Assembly (NCBI RefSeq): GCF_035762905.1
Contig: NZ_DASUCC010000035.1
Location: 1 to 64,000, forward strand
Reading direction: 5' to 3'
Source: DASYTH01 sp035762905
Lineage (GTDB): Bacteria; Actinomycetota; Actinomycetes; Mycobacteriales; Pseudonocardiaceae
Length of the DNA stretch: 64,000 bases
Program-made: the position numbers and the translations under genes
Shown: positions 8,552 to 17,222 of the stretch, piece by piece
How the letters are laid out: the number at the start of each line of letters is the position of its first letter
Position numbering within the stretch: the stretch's first letter is position 1
Notes under the pieces: generated by a model
The model's input: only the letters and a program-made list of their open reading frames with translations
What the model was told of the DNA's origin: nothing
Databases searched by the model: none

Positions 8552-9198
8552 GGCCGCGGGACTCCTTCCGTTGCGGGGTAGATGTTCTGGGTGCCCTGGT
8601 TCGCGAACACCGTGCCGCCGGAGCCGGCCATGTTGTGTTGATTGTGGACACCCGTCGGGTTCGGTTCGGCAGCGAGATCGGATGACCCCAGGCCCGGCAC
8701 AAGAGCGGTGAGGTGTTCCACGAGCGCGTCCAGGTCGGTGCGAAGCTGCCGGTGCCGGACCCGGTGTGCCTGGGTCAGGCCAAGTTGCCTGATGTCGTCG
8801 GGAAGTTCGCCGGGAGCCGGCGGAGCGGCACCGTCGAGAAGCACCGGAACGACCGGAACCTTGTGGCCGAAGGCGAACTTGAGCTCGCGGCGGACCCAGT
8901 CCCTGGTGTCGTCGAGGCGCCGGCGGCCGGACCCCGCGGTGGCGGTGAGCCAACCCGGGCCGATGACGACCACCAGCACGCGGCAACTGGCCAATGCCGC
9001 GCGGATGCTGTCCGGGTAGACCTGCCCCGGTCGCATCGAGTCGCAGTCCCGGAACACCCGGTGACGACCGAACCGCACACCGAGCACCGTGTGGAGCTGG
9101 GCAGCGACATACGGGTTGTCGTCACTGCGGTAGCTGACGAAAACGTCCACTGACGGAAAATCGCCCACCTGCCGACATGCATTTCGACGCGTTGTCAC
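8548..9198 (-). CDS. TIR-domain protein with C-terminal motif (candidate NADase effector)
   Basis: The 216-residue product has a complete TIR domain at about residues 14-165. 'VDVFVSYRSDD' is box 1, 'VFRDCDSMRPGQVYPDSI' and 'CRVLVVVIGPGWL' match the middle of the fold, and 'WVRREL' carries the glutamate at the position of the NADase catalytic Glu. The tail (about 185-208) carries the motif with 'ANQGTQNIY' that also occurs in the next gene. I use GTG 9198 because GGAGGT lies just upstream, although only three bases away; a start at 9258 is possible. TIR proteins of this form hydrolyse or remodel NAD in many anti-phage systems; here the activity is inferred. Confidence 0.8.
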   Translation of the reverse strand: MTTRRNACRQVGDFPSVDVFVSYRSDDNPYVAAQLHTVLGVRFGRHRVFRDCDSMRPGQVYPDSIRAALASCRVLVVVIGPGWLTATAGSGRRRLDDTRDWVRRELKFAFGHKVPVVPVLLDGAAPPAPGELPDDIRQLGLTQAHRVRHRQLRTDLDALVEHLTALVPGLGSSDLAAEPNPTGVHNQHNMAGSGGTVFANQGTQNIYPATEGVPRP

Positions 9199-9379
9199 CG
9201 CACCTCCGACGATTGCCGACACACCTTTTAGTCGATCGTCGGTGCCAACCGTTACCACGGCCGGCTGGTGACCACTTTTTGTCCTCGTAACGCGGCCGGT
9301 GCCGTGATCGATGCGTCGTCATGACGATACGGACCCGCGGCCTTGACCAGCGGACCGTATCCCTCGAATGGAGGGAAGA
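9199..9379 (+). promoter_or_regulatory. Divergent intergenic region between the TIR gene and the chaperone/phospho-signalling operon
   Basis: These 181 bases must hold the start signals for both the TIR/membrane pair (minus) and the ten-gene operon (plus). The stretch is less GC-rich than its surroundings (CTTTTA near 9228, ACTTTTTG near 9273). I do not see a convincing -35/-10 pair on either strand; TTGACC at 9343-9348 has no matching -10. GGAGGG at 9370-9375 is the ribosome site of the first operon gene. Confidence 0.45.
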
Positions 9380-12343
9380 GTGTCGCCAATCCGTTCCGTT
9401 CTCGCCTCGGATTCATGCCTTACATGTGGCGCCGAAACGGCCTCCGAGGACAGGTTCTGCGACCAGTGCGGGTCACCGGTGGCGCACGGCCGTGCCGACC
9501 CGACACCGACCGTCCACACGGAACGGAAACGCACGCGGCGGCGCCCCGAGGTCCAGACCAGTCCCGGTCCCGACGTTGCGACCGCCGCCGCGCTCGCCGG
9601 CCGGTCGACTCCGCTGCCACTTGCTCAGGTCCACGGCGGCCAGCCGGACATGTGCGTGGTGTGCGGAGCCGACATCGCGGTCGGTGCGGCCGCGCAGTCC
9701 TGTCCCGCATGCGGAAACTCGCTCGTCCTCGTTCCGGACCGCGCACCACCCGGCGGTCAGGCGGTCCTCGGCACGCTTTTTCGGCGCCGCACAGGACTGC
9801 GCCGGAAATGGGCCATGATCGTCGGGCATGCCACGGCCGGGCACAACCTGCTGCTGCACGACGGACAGGTTGTCGTGCTGCCCAACGACGCTCTGCCCGC
9901 GCCGGCAGAGCCCGAGCTGACCGGAATGACCGCGCCCGACCCGCTCAGCCCGGCCGGGCGGATACTGCTCTACGCCACAGCCGTCTCCGCCGGCGCGGTG
10001 TCACTGCCCTGGACTGCGGACCTGCTGCTGAACCACGCCTTCACCGTGATCTCCGCCGCGCCGTGGTTCAGTCGCGCCGCGGCGATCGACGTGCTCGAAC
10101 TGGGCCGGCCCGACCTCTTGGCCCGCTGCGGTCTGAACCGAACCGAGATCATCTGGTTGACCCTGATCCATGCGGCGCGGCGGGACGACCCGGCCGCGGT
10201 CGTCGACGCCGCCGCCGCGCTCCCGCCGGACCGGTACCGCCGCAAGATCGCGGTGCTCGCCGCGTTCACCGGTCGAATCGAGCACCTACCCGGTGCGGCC
10301 GAAAAGCTGTCCGGCGCCCTGCGGGCATTCGCGCCATCCGATCCGCTGGCGGCGGCGCTCCGCCGCCGGCTCGGCACCACCGACACAAACCCGGCACAGC
10401 GGTTGGACGACCTCGCCCTGATCAGCACGCGGCTCTGCGCACCCCGCCAGATCATCCAGCTCACCGGGCTGGTCAGCGCGGTGCATGCGGATCCCGATGC
10501 ACTGGCCCTGCTTGGCCCGCGCGGCCGGCTCGCGGTGACGCACGGCGGAGGTCACACGCCGGGCAAGGACTGCGGTCCCGTCGCGGTCGACACGGCACCG
10601 CTCGCCGTGCTCGACGACCTGATCGACCGTGGCACGCTCAAGGCGGAAACCCTGTCCGGCACGACCCGCCGGACACCGGAGCGGATCTACCTACTCGGCC
10701 GGCTGGCTCCGGAACAGCTCACCGGCGAACAGTTGGACAGCCTCGGCCACCGGGACGAAGCGATCCGGCGCACACTGGCCACCGGCCAGACCCAACTGTC
10801 CGATGAGGACCGGGCGGCTCCGATGGGCAGGCATGTCACGGCGCTGGACCTGATCCTGCGCAGACGGCACACCGCGGTGTCCGCCGACGACGTGCTGCCG
10901 GCGCACCGGCAGGCCGCCGAGCGGTTGGTGCGGATGCTGCGCGGGTCGGATGACGGCCAGGATCCGGCGACCCTGCTCGACGAGGCCCTGTTGTCCGACC
11001 GCAGCACCTGGCTTCCGCTGATCGGCCTGTTCGGGTCCGACCGGCTGCACACCAACGATCCCGGGTCGGCCGAGCGCTGCTCCGAGTTCTACGAATGGCT
11101 CGCCCTGGTCGCCGCGCGCGAACACCTGTTCCTCGCCGACTGGGCGGCCGGAGTGGCGGCCGCGCGCCGGTGCCTCGACCTCGCCACCGCCGAGCCGATC
11201 CGGGACGAGGCGCAGAACCTGTTGGCCTGCGGGCTGCACCACCTGGGTGACCACGCCGGTGCGCTGCGGGAGCTCGAGTCCGCGATCGAGGGGGAGTACT
11301 CGGTGGCGCTGCTCGCCAACATCGGCGTGGTGGCGGCACGACTCGACCCGGAGCGCGCCGCCGGGCACCTGGCCAGGATCGTCCGCGAGGCACCGACCGC
11401 CGCGATGCGCGTGAACGCCGCGCGGCGGGCCTTGGACATGTGGCGCAGCGACGCCACGAACGTCTGGCAGGGCGAGGAAGGTGCCCAGCTGCAACTGCCG
11501 ACGGTGTTGCGGGAGCCGTTGCGGGCGGTGGTGACCGAGCGGATCGACATCGACGACTTCCGGGCGATCGCGGAGGCGATGGCCCTGTTCGATCCCGTCT
11601 GGCTGCGCGCACCCGGCAGCCTGGCCGGCTCACCGCACCGCAACTCCCTCGAGGCGCGGTACTTCGTCGCGCGCGCCGAGGACGGCCTGCTGCCGGTGGT
11701 CGAGATGTTCGGCACCGTCAAGGCCTGGGACACCGCACCGGCCTGGCTCGGCGACGCCCGCGACAAGCTCGTCGACGACACCATCGAGTTCCTCATCGAT
11801 CACATCAACGATCCGGACAACGCGGCCGGCGTGATCGCGAAGGCGCTCGTGGAACAGGTCCGCGGCCTGGCCCCGCGGGCCAGGGTGATCCTCGCCCTGC
11901 TCGCGGTCGCGACGCTGACCTACCATCTGTCCGAACAGGACCTCGAGATCTCCGACCTGATCATCGAGCTGTTCAACACCCACGAGCGCAAGATCCCCGC
12001 GTTGGAGCCCGACGAGGGCAAGGTTCCCGCGAATCTCGCGGAGCTGTGTGTCCGCCGGATCGCGCTCAACCTTCAGCAGGCCAGGGGCAACGAGCTGGAG
12101 TCGATGCGGGAGCCCTACAACACCGCGCTGACCGTGCTCGACCGGGTACCGCGCGGCACGCCGCCGTGGTTCCAGGCGCGGGCCCAGGTGGCCGAGTTCG
12201 TCGCGGCATGCCAGCGCACCAGAACCCAGCTCCGCCCCTGGCTGCGCCGGTTGGCGGACGCCGATGTGCGGGAAACGGTGATGGATTTCCTTGAGCGTTG
12301 CCACGAGGTCGAGCTCAGGGCCGACAGAGTCCTGCAGAACTGA
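9380..12343 (+). CDS. Large double-zinc-ribbon protein with helical repeats, first gene of the chaperone/phospho-signalling operon
   Basis: The 987-residue product carries two zinc ribbons: C13-x2-C16 with C27-x2-C30, and a second pair near residues 92-113 ('CVVCGAD' with 'CPACG'). An Arg-rich linker lies between them. The rest is Ala/Leu/Arg-rich helical sequence that looks like TPR/HEAT-type repeats ('ARRCLDLATAEPIRDEAQNLLACGLHHLGDHAGALRELE' is TPR-like). I choose GTG 9380 because GGAGGG ends four bases before it; ATG 9368 would overlap that site. I do not recognise a catalytic domain. As first gene of the operon it may be the large scaffold or client-recognition component; that is inference. 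Confidence 0.75.
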   Translation: MSPIRSVLASDSCLTCGAETASEDRFCDQCGSPVAHGRADPTPTVHTERKRTRRRPEVQTSPGPDVATAAALAGRSTPLPLAQVHGGQPDMCVVCGADIAVGAAAQSCPACGNSLVLVPDRAPPGGQAVLGTLFRRRTGLRRKWAMIVGHATAGHNLLLHDGQVVVLPNDALPAPAEPELTGMTAPDPLSPAGRILLYATAVSAGAVSLPWTADLLLNHAFTVISAAPWFSRAAAIDVLELGRPDLLARCGLNRTEIIWLTLIHAARRDDPAAVVDAAAALPPDRYRRKIAVLAAFTGRIEHLPGAAEKLSGALRAFAPSDPLAAALRRRLGTTDTNPAQRLDDLALISTRLCAPRQIIQLTGLVSAVHADPDALALLGPRGRLAVTHGGGHTPGKDCGPVAVDTAPLAVLDDLIDRGTLKAETLSGTTRRTPERIYLLGRLAPEQLTGEQLDSLGHRDEAIRRTLATGQTQLSDEDRAAPMGRHVTALDLILRRRHTAVSADDVLPAHRQAAERLVRMLRGSDDGQDPATLLDEALLSDRSTWLPLIGLFGSDRLHTNDPGSAERCSEFYEWLALVAAREHLFLADWAAGVAAARRCLDLATAEPIRDEAQNLLACGLHHLGDHAGALRELESAIEGEYSVALLANIGVVAARLDPERAAGHLARIVREAPTAAMRVNAARRALDMWRSDATNVWQGEEGAQLQLPTVLREPLRAVVTERIDIDDFRAIAEAMALFDPVWLRAPGSLAGSPHRNSLEARYFVARAEDGLLPVVEMFGTVKAWDTAPAWLGDARDKLVDDTIEFLIDHINDPDNAAGVIAKALVEQVRGLAPRARVILALLAVATLTYHLSEQDLEISDLIIELFNTHERKIPALEPDEGKVPANLAELCVRRIALNLQQARGNELESMREPYNTALTVLDRVPRGTPPWFQARAQVAEFVAACQRTRTQLRPWLRRLADADVRETVMDFLERCHEVELRADRVLQN

Positions 12344-12349
12344 GGAGTC

Positions 12350-12766
12350 ATGGCCGATCGCAACCCCTACCTGCTGCTCGGTGTCGACTACGGCTGCCCG
12401 CCGGACGCCGCGCGCAAGAGCTTCGCCAGGGCGGCCCGCCGGATCAGGCGAGCGGGCACCACCGAGATCACCACCGAGGATCTCACCTGGGCGCTGCACG
12501 AGATCCAGCACGAAGACGGCGACCCGTTCGACGCGGTCGACCTCTTCCGGGTACCGGCGAACCCGGACGTGTTCACGCCGGCCGGAACCGGGCTGTTCGC
12601 CCCGCCACCGGTACCGCTGCCCCGCGCCACGGTCACCACGGCCGCCGATGTGGACACGCTGGTGAGCGGTCTCGCCGACGACGTGTCGGCCCTGCTCGGC
12701 GCGGCCGCGGCCCACCTCGTCCGATTCGACTACGGCTACCAGACTCCTGGAGGAACCCGGATATGA
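12350..12766 (+). CDS. Degenerate J-domain-like protein without HPD motif
   Basis: The 138-residue product begins 'NPYLLLGVDYGCPPDAARKSFARAARRIRRAG'. This follows the helix I/II pattern of J domains ('NPYELLGV...' then a basic helix), but the HPD tripeptide that stimulates Hsp70 ATPase is absent, and helix III is replaced by 'TTEITTEDLTWALHEIQ'. The C-terminal half is Pro/Ala-rich with no known domain. It lies six bases after the zinc-ribbon gene, and its stop overlaps the GrpE-like gene (ATGA). Its position directly before GrpE-like and Hsp70-like genes supports a J-like co-chaperone role, but a canonical mechanism is not possible without HPD. Confidence 0.65.
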   Translation: MADRNPYLLLGVDYGCPPDAARKSFARAARRIRRAGTTEITTEDLTWALHEIQHEDGDPFDAVDLFRVPANPDVFTPAGTGLFAPPPVPLPRATVTTAADVDTLVSGLADDVSALLGAAAAHLVRFDYGYQTPGGTRI

Positions 12767-13227
12767 CGCGATACAAACGCGACCTGCTCGCCCGGCTCGA
12801 CCGGCTGGAGAAGGCGGTCGACGCAATCGTCCGCTCGATCGAGAAGATCGAGGTGGCGACGATCGTGCGGGACCCGTCCTCGCAGCTGTCCGTCGACGCC
12901 TACGACGGGTTGCGCCGGCAGATCGTCGCCGCGGCCGGCGAGCGGATGGCGCATCTGTACCAGCTGGCCCGGTTCGCCGAGGCGGCGTCGGCGGCCACGC
13001 CCGCCGACGAGCTCGCCCCGCTGATCGACGAGTGGATGGGACAGGCGGGTCTCGAGCGGGTGACCGATCCGCACGACACCCGCTACTACGACGTGCTCGG
13101 CGGCGACGGTCCGGACTTCCGGGTCCTGCGCCACGCGTACCGGGACACCGTGACATCCCGGGCGGTCGTCATGGGCCAGACCGAACGGATCGGCGTGCCC
13201 GCCGGCAACGGGGAGGTCGTGGCGTGA
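12763..13227 (+). CDS. GrpE-like nucleotide-exchange factor
   Basis: The 154-residue product has an N-terminal coiled-coil helix ('LLARLDRLEKAVDAIVRSIEKIEVATIV'). A central helical part follows, then a C-terminal segment 'GLERVTDPHDTRYYDVLGGDGPDFRVLRHAYRDTVTSRAVVMGQTERI', which resembles the GrpE beta domain. Normal GrpE is longer (about 190 residues) and acidic at its N-terminus. GGAGGA precedes the ATG by about eight bases. It overlaps both neighbours by four bases, between the J-like and Hsp70-like genes, which strongly supports its role as exchange factor for that Hsp70. Confidence 0.7.
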   Translation: MTRYKRDLLARLDRLEKAVDAIVRSIEKIEVATIVRDPSSQLSVDAYDGLRRQIVAAAGERMAHLYQLARFAEAASAATPADELAPLIDEWMGQAGLERVTDPHDTRYYDVLGGDGPDFRVLRHAYRDTVTSRAVVMGQTERIGVPAGNGEVVA

Positions 13228-14924
13228 ACCCGTTCGGTATCGACTTCGGGACGACCAACTCCGTTCTGGCGCAGTGGAACGGGGTGGAAGCCGAGGTGCT
13301 GTCGATCGACACGCCGCCGGGCCAGTGGCAGAACATGGGCTTCGACCGGGTCCTCCCGTCCGTGCTCGGCATCGGCGACGCCGGCGAGGCACTGTTCGGC
13401 TGGAACGCCAAGCGTGCGACCGGCGGAAAGCTGAACGCGGTGAAGCGGCTGTTCGCCACCGAGAACACCGTGGACATCAACGGTCACGTCGTGTCGGTCG
13501 AGGAGGCCGCCGCCCTGCTGTTCGCGCACATCCGCAGCGCATCGGCGGGAGTGACGGTGAACCGCTCGGTGGTTACGATTCCGGCCAACAGTCGGGGGCT
13601 TGCCCGCTACCGGACCAAGGTGTCCGCCGGGCTGGCGGGGATCGAGGTGCAGGCACTGGTCAACGAGCCCACCGCGGCCGCCATGGCGTTCTCCATCGAC
13701 GCCACGCACGACCAGAACGTCCTGGTCTTCGACTGGGGTGGCGGCACGCTGGACGTCACCGTGCTGGAGACCATCGAAGGGGTCTTCATCGAGCGGGCGT
13801 CCAAAGGGATTCCGCGCTCCGGTGGCATCGATCTCGACGAGGTCTTCGCCAACGCCATCACCGCGCAGCTGCCGTCGGCGCCGTCCTGGAGCCCGGCGGA
13901 GGAGGCGCAGTTCCGGCTCGAGGTGGAACGGGTCAAGATCCTGCTCTCCGACCAGCACGAGACCAATCTCCAGCTGCCGTCCGGTCGCTACGTGCCGGTC
14001 ACCCGGGAATTGTTCATCAAAGCCATCAGCGGCAAGCTGCACGAGGCGATCCAGCCGATCAGGCAGTGCCTCTCCGACCTGTCGATCGATCCCAGAGGGA
14101 TAGACCAGCTCGTGATGGTCGGTGGCAGCAGCAAGATCCCGGCCGCCCGGCAGCTCGTCTCCGAAGTGCTCGGCCGGGAACCGGCCACCGGCGCCGATCC
14201 GATGACGGCCGTCGCCCAGGGTGCCGCGATCGCGTCGGCCATCCTGCTCGGCCAGCTGGACAAGGACTTCTTCGTGGCGACCGAGCACGCGCTGGGCACC
14301 GTCGTACACAACGACGGTAGGCCATCCTTCAGCGTGCTCATCCCGCGCAACCACCAACTGCCGGCCAAGGCGACGGACAGCTACGTGCCGGCCGCGGAGG
14401 GACAGAGCTCCGTCCTGGTGCGGGTGATCGAGGGCGATCCGACCAAGCCGGTCGAGCACGAGGACAACGTCGTGCTCAAGGAGTGGCCCATCCCCGTCGA
14501 GCCCACCCGGAGCCAGGCCGACGCCTCGTTCACCATCACCTACGAGTACAACGTGGACGGGATCCTGCACATCACCGTGGTCGACCAGCTCACCGGCCGG
14601 CAGATGCTCCGGGACGACGTCTCCTTCGGCGTGACCAAGGACAAGACAGCGCTGGTGGAACTGGCCAAACGGGTGCACGCCACGATGCAGACCGGTACGG
14701 TGAACGGCTCCGGGCGCCGGGTGCCGGTCCCCATGGTGGACGCCGAGGCCGCCCGGCTGGTGGATCGGGCCAGAAACAAGGTGATCCCGTTCGTCGACGA
14801 CGAGGAAGCCAAGCGGTTGGAGGCGATCTGCGGCGACCTCGAACACGCGTCTGGCGACGGGCTCGTTGAATGCAAAGGGGCGCTCACCGAGGCGCTGCGG
14901 CAGTACGCGTACCTGATGGTCTAG
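13224..14924 (+). CDS. Hsp70/DnaK-like chaperone ATPase, operon-specific paralogue
   Basis: The 566-residue product has the Hsp70 signatures in order: 'GIDFGTTNSVLAQW' (phosphate 1, residues 4-17), 'NEPTAAAMAF' and 'VLVFDWGGGTLDVTVLE' (phosphate 2), and 'LVMVGGSSKIPAARQLV' (adenosine). A beta-type substrate-binding domain follows at about 385-490, then a short helical lid. It is shorter than housekeeping DnaK (about 610-630 residues), lacks the usual C-terminal tail, and its substrate-binding sequence has diverged. GTG 13224 overlaps the preceding stop. This is probably not the main cellular DnaK but a dedicated chaperone for this system. Confidence 0.85.
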   Translation: MNPFGIDFGTTNSVLAQWNGVEAEVLSIDTPPGQWQNMGFDRVLPSVLGIGDAGEALFGWNAKRATGGKLNAVKRLFATENTVDINGHVVSVEEAAALLFAHIRSASAGVTVNRSVVTIPANSRGLARYRTKVSAGLAGIEVQALVNEPTAAAMAFSIDATHDQNVLVFDWGGGTLDVTVLETIEGVFIERASKGIPRSGGIDLDEVFANAITAQLPSAPSWSPAEEAQFRLEVERVKILLSDQHETNLQLPSGRYVPVTRELFIKAISGKLHEAIQPIRQCLSDLSIDPRGIDQLVMVGGSSKIPAARQLVSEVLGREPATGADPMTAVAQGAAIASAILLGQLDKDFFVATEHALGTVVHNDGRPSFSVLIPRNHQLPAKATDSYVPAAEGQSSVLVRVIEGDPTKPVEHEDNVVLKEWPIPVEPTRSQADASFTITYEYNVDGILHITVVDQLTGRQMLRDDVSFGVTKDKTALVELAKRVHATMQTGTVNGSGRRVPVPMVDAEAARLVDRARNKVIPFVDDEEAKRLEAICGDLEHASGDGLVECKGALTEALRQYAYLMV

Positions 14925-14928
14925 GTGA

Positions 14929-15612
14929 GTGGCCGTGCACCGGACGGATGCGATCACCACCGAGCACGCCGCGATCCTGCCCATCTACCTGGTGTGCGAC
15001 CTGTCCAGCTCGATGCGGGAGGACCGGCGGGTGGAAGCGTTGCGCGACGCGCTCACCGGGCTACGCGACGCCGTCTGGGCCAACCCGGTGGTGAGCGACT
15101 GTGCCCGAATCGGCGTGATCGGTTTCGCCGGGCGGGCCTGGCTCTGCCTACCGCTGTGCGACATCGCGACCGTCGGCGACCTGCCCGTGCTCGAACCGGA
15201 CGGCCTGACCAGTTACGCGGCGGCGTTTCGGCTGCTCCACCGGACCGTGCGGAGCGACGTCGAGCAACTCGCCGCGGACCAGTACCGGGTCTTGCGGCCG
15301 CTGGTCTTCTTCGTCAGCGACGGCGAACCGACCGACCGGACGGCCGAGTGGGTCGCGGAACTCGCGATCCTGCGCACCGCCGCCGTCCGCCCGGAGATCA
15401 TCACGTTCGCGATCGGCGAGGCCAGCGCGGCGACGCTCCGGCAGGTCGCCACCGCCCGGTGCTTCGTGGCCAGCGTGGGTACCGCGGTCCGCGACGCGAT
15501 CGCCGAGATCGGCGCGGTGGTGATCCGCAGCGTCGTCGCGTCCAGCACGTCCGGACAAGCCGCCGTAGCCGGTCCGCCGCCGGACGGCTTCGACGAGTTG
15601 GACTTGTTGTGA
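14929..15612 (+). CDS. vWA-domain protein, TerY-like (first copy)
   Basis: The 227-residue product is essentially one von Willebrand A domain. The MIDAS motif is 'DLSSSM' (DxSxS, about residue 24), with 'LTSYAAAF' for the threonine loop and 'FVSDGEPTD' for the last acidic residue. 'AVVIRSVVASS' and a Gly/Pro/Asp-rich tail end the protein. TerY-like vWA proteins form the TerY-P triad with a kinase and a PP2C phosphatase in tellurite/stress and predicted phage-defence loci. GTG 14929 lies four bases after the Hsp70 stop. Its stop overlaps the first kinase gene (GTGA). Confidence 0.85.
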   Translation: MAVHRTDAITTEHAAILPIYLVCDLSSSMREDRRVEALRDALTGLRDAVWANPVVSDCARIGVIGFAGRAWLCLPLCDIATVGDLPVLEPDGLTSYAAAFRLLHRTVRSDVEQLAADQYRVLRPLVFFVSDGEPTDRTAEWVAELAILRTAAVRPEIITFAIGEASAATLRQVATARCFVASVGTAVRDAIAEIGAVVIRSVVASSTSGQAAVAGPPPDGFDELDLL

Positions 15613-16478
15613 CGCAACCACTCGCAATCGACGGCGCCGGCCTGCGGGCGGGTGCGGAGCTGGGCAGGGGCGGGCAGGGTCGGGTGGTCGAGGTGCTCGG
15701 CGGCGCGGGCCGGCCGGCCGGCGAACCGCTCGTCGCCAAGTGGTATCTACCATCGGTCGACTTGGATGCCGCGGCACTCACCCGGCTGGTGGCCTGGCGG
15801 CGCTCGCTCGCCGACGCCGATCGATCCACTGTGGACGATATCGCCGCATGGCCGCGGGCGGTGCTGCTGCGGCATGGTCGAGCCGCCGGCGTGCTGCTGC
15901 CCCGGGTGCCGCCACGGTTCTCGATACCGGTCCGGCTGCCGTCCGGATCGGCCGGCCAGGTGCTCAGTGAGCTGCAGTTCCTCATCGCCGGTCCGGATCT
16001 GCTGACCCGGCGCGGTATTCCCGACCTCGACCGCCCGGTCCGGCTGCGGGTCCTGGCCCGGTTCGCCGCCGCCGTCGCCGTGCTGCACAACCATGGGGTG
16101 GTCCTCGGCGACCTGTCGGTCAAGAACGTGCTCTGGTCGGTTGCCGGCGGCGAGCCGGCGGTATACCTGTTGGACTGCGATGCCCTGCGACTGACCGGAA
16201 CCAACCCGGCGGTGCGGCAGCCGAACTCGCCGGGCTGGGACGACCCGGCATTCCCCGGCACCCAGAACCAGCAGTCCGACCGTTACAAGGTGGCGCTCAC
16301 CGTGTTGCGCGTCCTGGCCCGTGACTTCCATACCAGGGACCCGGAGCGTGCCAGGGCCGCGCTCGGCCGCGAGTTCCTGCCGTTGCTCCGTGCCGGGTTG
16401 AGCGGCCGTCCGGACGTCCGGCCGGCCGCCTCCGCCTGGCGCGAACCGCTGTCCACGCTGTCAGAAGAAGGGATGTGA
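15609..16478 (+). CDS. Atypical protein kinase-like protein (first copy)
   Basis: The 289-residue product has a kinase fold with a Gly loop ('ELGRGGQGRVVEV'), a beta-3 lysine in 'LVAKWYL', a catalytic loop 'VVLGDLSVKNVLW' (Asp and Asn kept, no HRD) and 'LLDCDAL' in the DFG position. The activation segment and C-lobe are short. This form matches kinases found with TerY-type vWA proteins and PP2C phosphatases. It is coupled to the upstream vWA gene and ends three bases before the second vWA gene. The likely target is a protein in the same operon (inference). Confidence 0.8.
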   Translation: MTQPLAIDGAGLRAGAELGRGGQGRVVEVLGGAGRPAGEPLVAKWYLPSVDLDAAALTRLVAWRRSLADADRSTVDDIAAWPRAVLLRHGRAAGVLLPRVPPRFSIPVRLPSGSAGQVLSELQFLIAGPDLLTRRGIPDLDRPVRLRVLARFAAAVAVLHNHGVVLGDLSVKNVLWSVAGGEPAVYLLDCDALRLTGTNPAVRQPNSPGWDDPAFPGTQNQQSDRYKVALTVLRVLARDFHTRDPERARAALGREFLPLLRAGLSGRPDVRPAASAWREPLSTLSEEGM

Positions 16479-16481
16479 CCG

Positions 16482-17222
16482 ATGGGTGAGGAAAAGGCGA
16501 AGCTCCTCCCGTTCTATCTCGTGATCGACGTGTCCTGGTCGATGGACGGGCCGAGCATCGACGCGGCCAATGACATCGTTCCCAGCCTGCTCGAGGCGCT
16601 CGAGCAGAATCCGATTCTCAGTGACAAGGTGCGGTTCGGCCTCGTCGACTTCTCCGACGACGCCCGCGTCCAGCTGCCGCTGTGCGATCTGCTCGAGCCG
16701 AATCTCTTCGTGCCGACGCTGTCCACCCGGGGCGGAACCTCCTACGGCGTCGCGTTCCGGTTGCTGCGCAAGCAGGTCGAGCTGGACGTGATGCAGCTCA
16801 AAGCGGACAACTACAGCGTCCACCGGCCGGTGGTGTTCTTTCTCAGTGACGGCGCTCCGACCGACGAGGAGCACGACTGGCGCAGCGCCTTCGCCGAGCT
16901 GACCCAGTACGACCGGCAGAGCAAGGTCGGATTTCCCATGTACCCCAATGTGATTCCGTTCGGCGTCGACAACGCCGATCCGGTCATCCTGCAGTCGCTC
17001 ATCCACCCGGCGACCGGCAACAAGCAGATGCGTATGTTCCTTATGGACAAAGGGAACACTCCGGCCGAAGCGATCAAGGCAATGGCCGAGATCCTGATCT
17101 CCAGCGTGCTCAGCTCCGGTATGAGCATGGCCAACGGTGGGCCGGGCGTCGTCCTGCCCGATCCCGGCCAGCTTCCGGCCGGTGTCTCCTCGTTCACCGC
17201 CGATGACGAGGACTTCCTATGA
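16482..17222 (+). CDS. vWA-domain protein, TerY-like (second copy)
   Basis: The 246-residue product is a vWA domain with MIDAS 'DVSWSM' (residues 15-20), 'RGGTSYGVAF' and 'FLSDGAPTD'. It is clearly related to the first copy (same order, similar 'LPLCDL' and 'VFF.SDG' segments) but distinct enough to be an old duplication or separate subfamily. The C-terminal 40 residues are Gly/Pro-rich and acidic ('DDEDFL'), as in the first copy ('DELDLL'); this shared acidic end may be a docking tail. Its stop overlaps the PP2C start (ATGA). Confidence 0.85.
   Translation: MGEEKAKLLPFYLVIDVSWSMDGPSIDAANDIVPSLLEALEQNPILSDKVRFGLVDFSDDARVQLPLCDLLEPNLFVPTLSTRGGTSYGVAFRLLRKQVELDVMQLKADNYSVHRPVVFFLSDGAPTDEEHDWRSAFAELTQYDRQSKVGFPMYPNVIPFGVDNADPVILQSLIHPATGNKQMRMFLMDKGNTPAEAIKAMAEILISSVLSSGMSMANGGPGVVLPDPGQLPAGVSSFTADDEDFL

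Noticed and set aside
13224..14924. Main cellular DnaK gene
   Set aside because: Length, missing C-terminal tail, divergent substrate domain and neighbours without HPD-type DnaJ argue for a dedicated paralogue.
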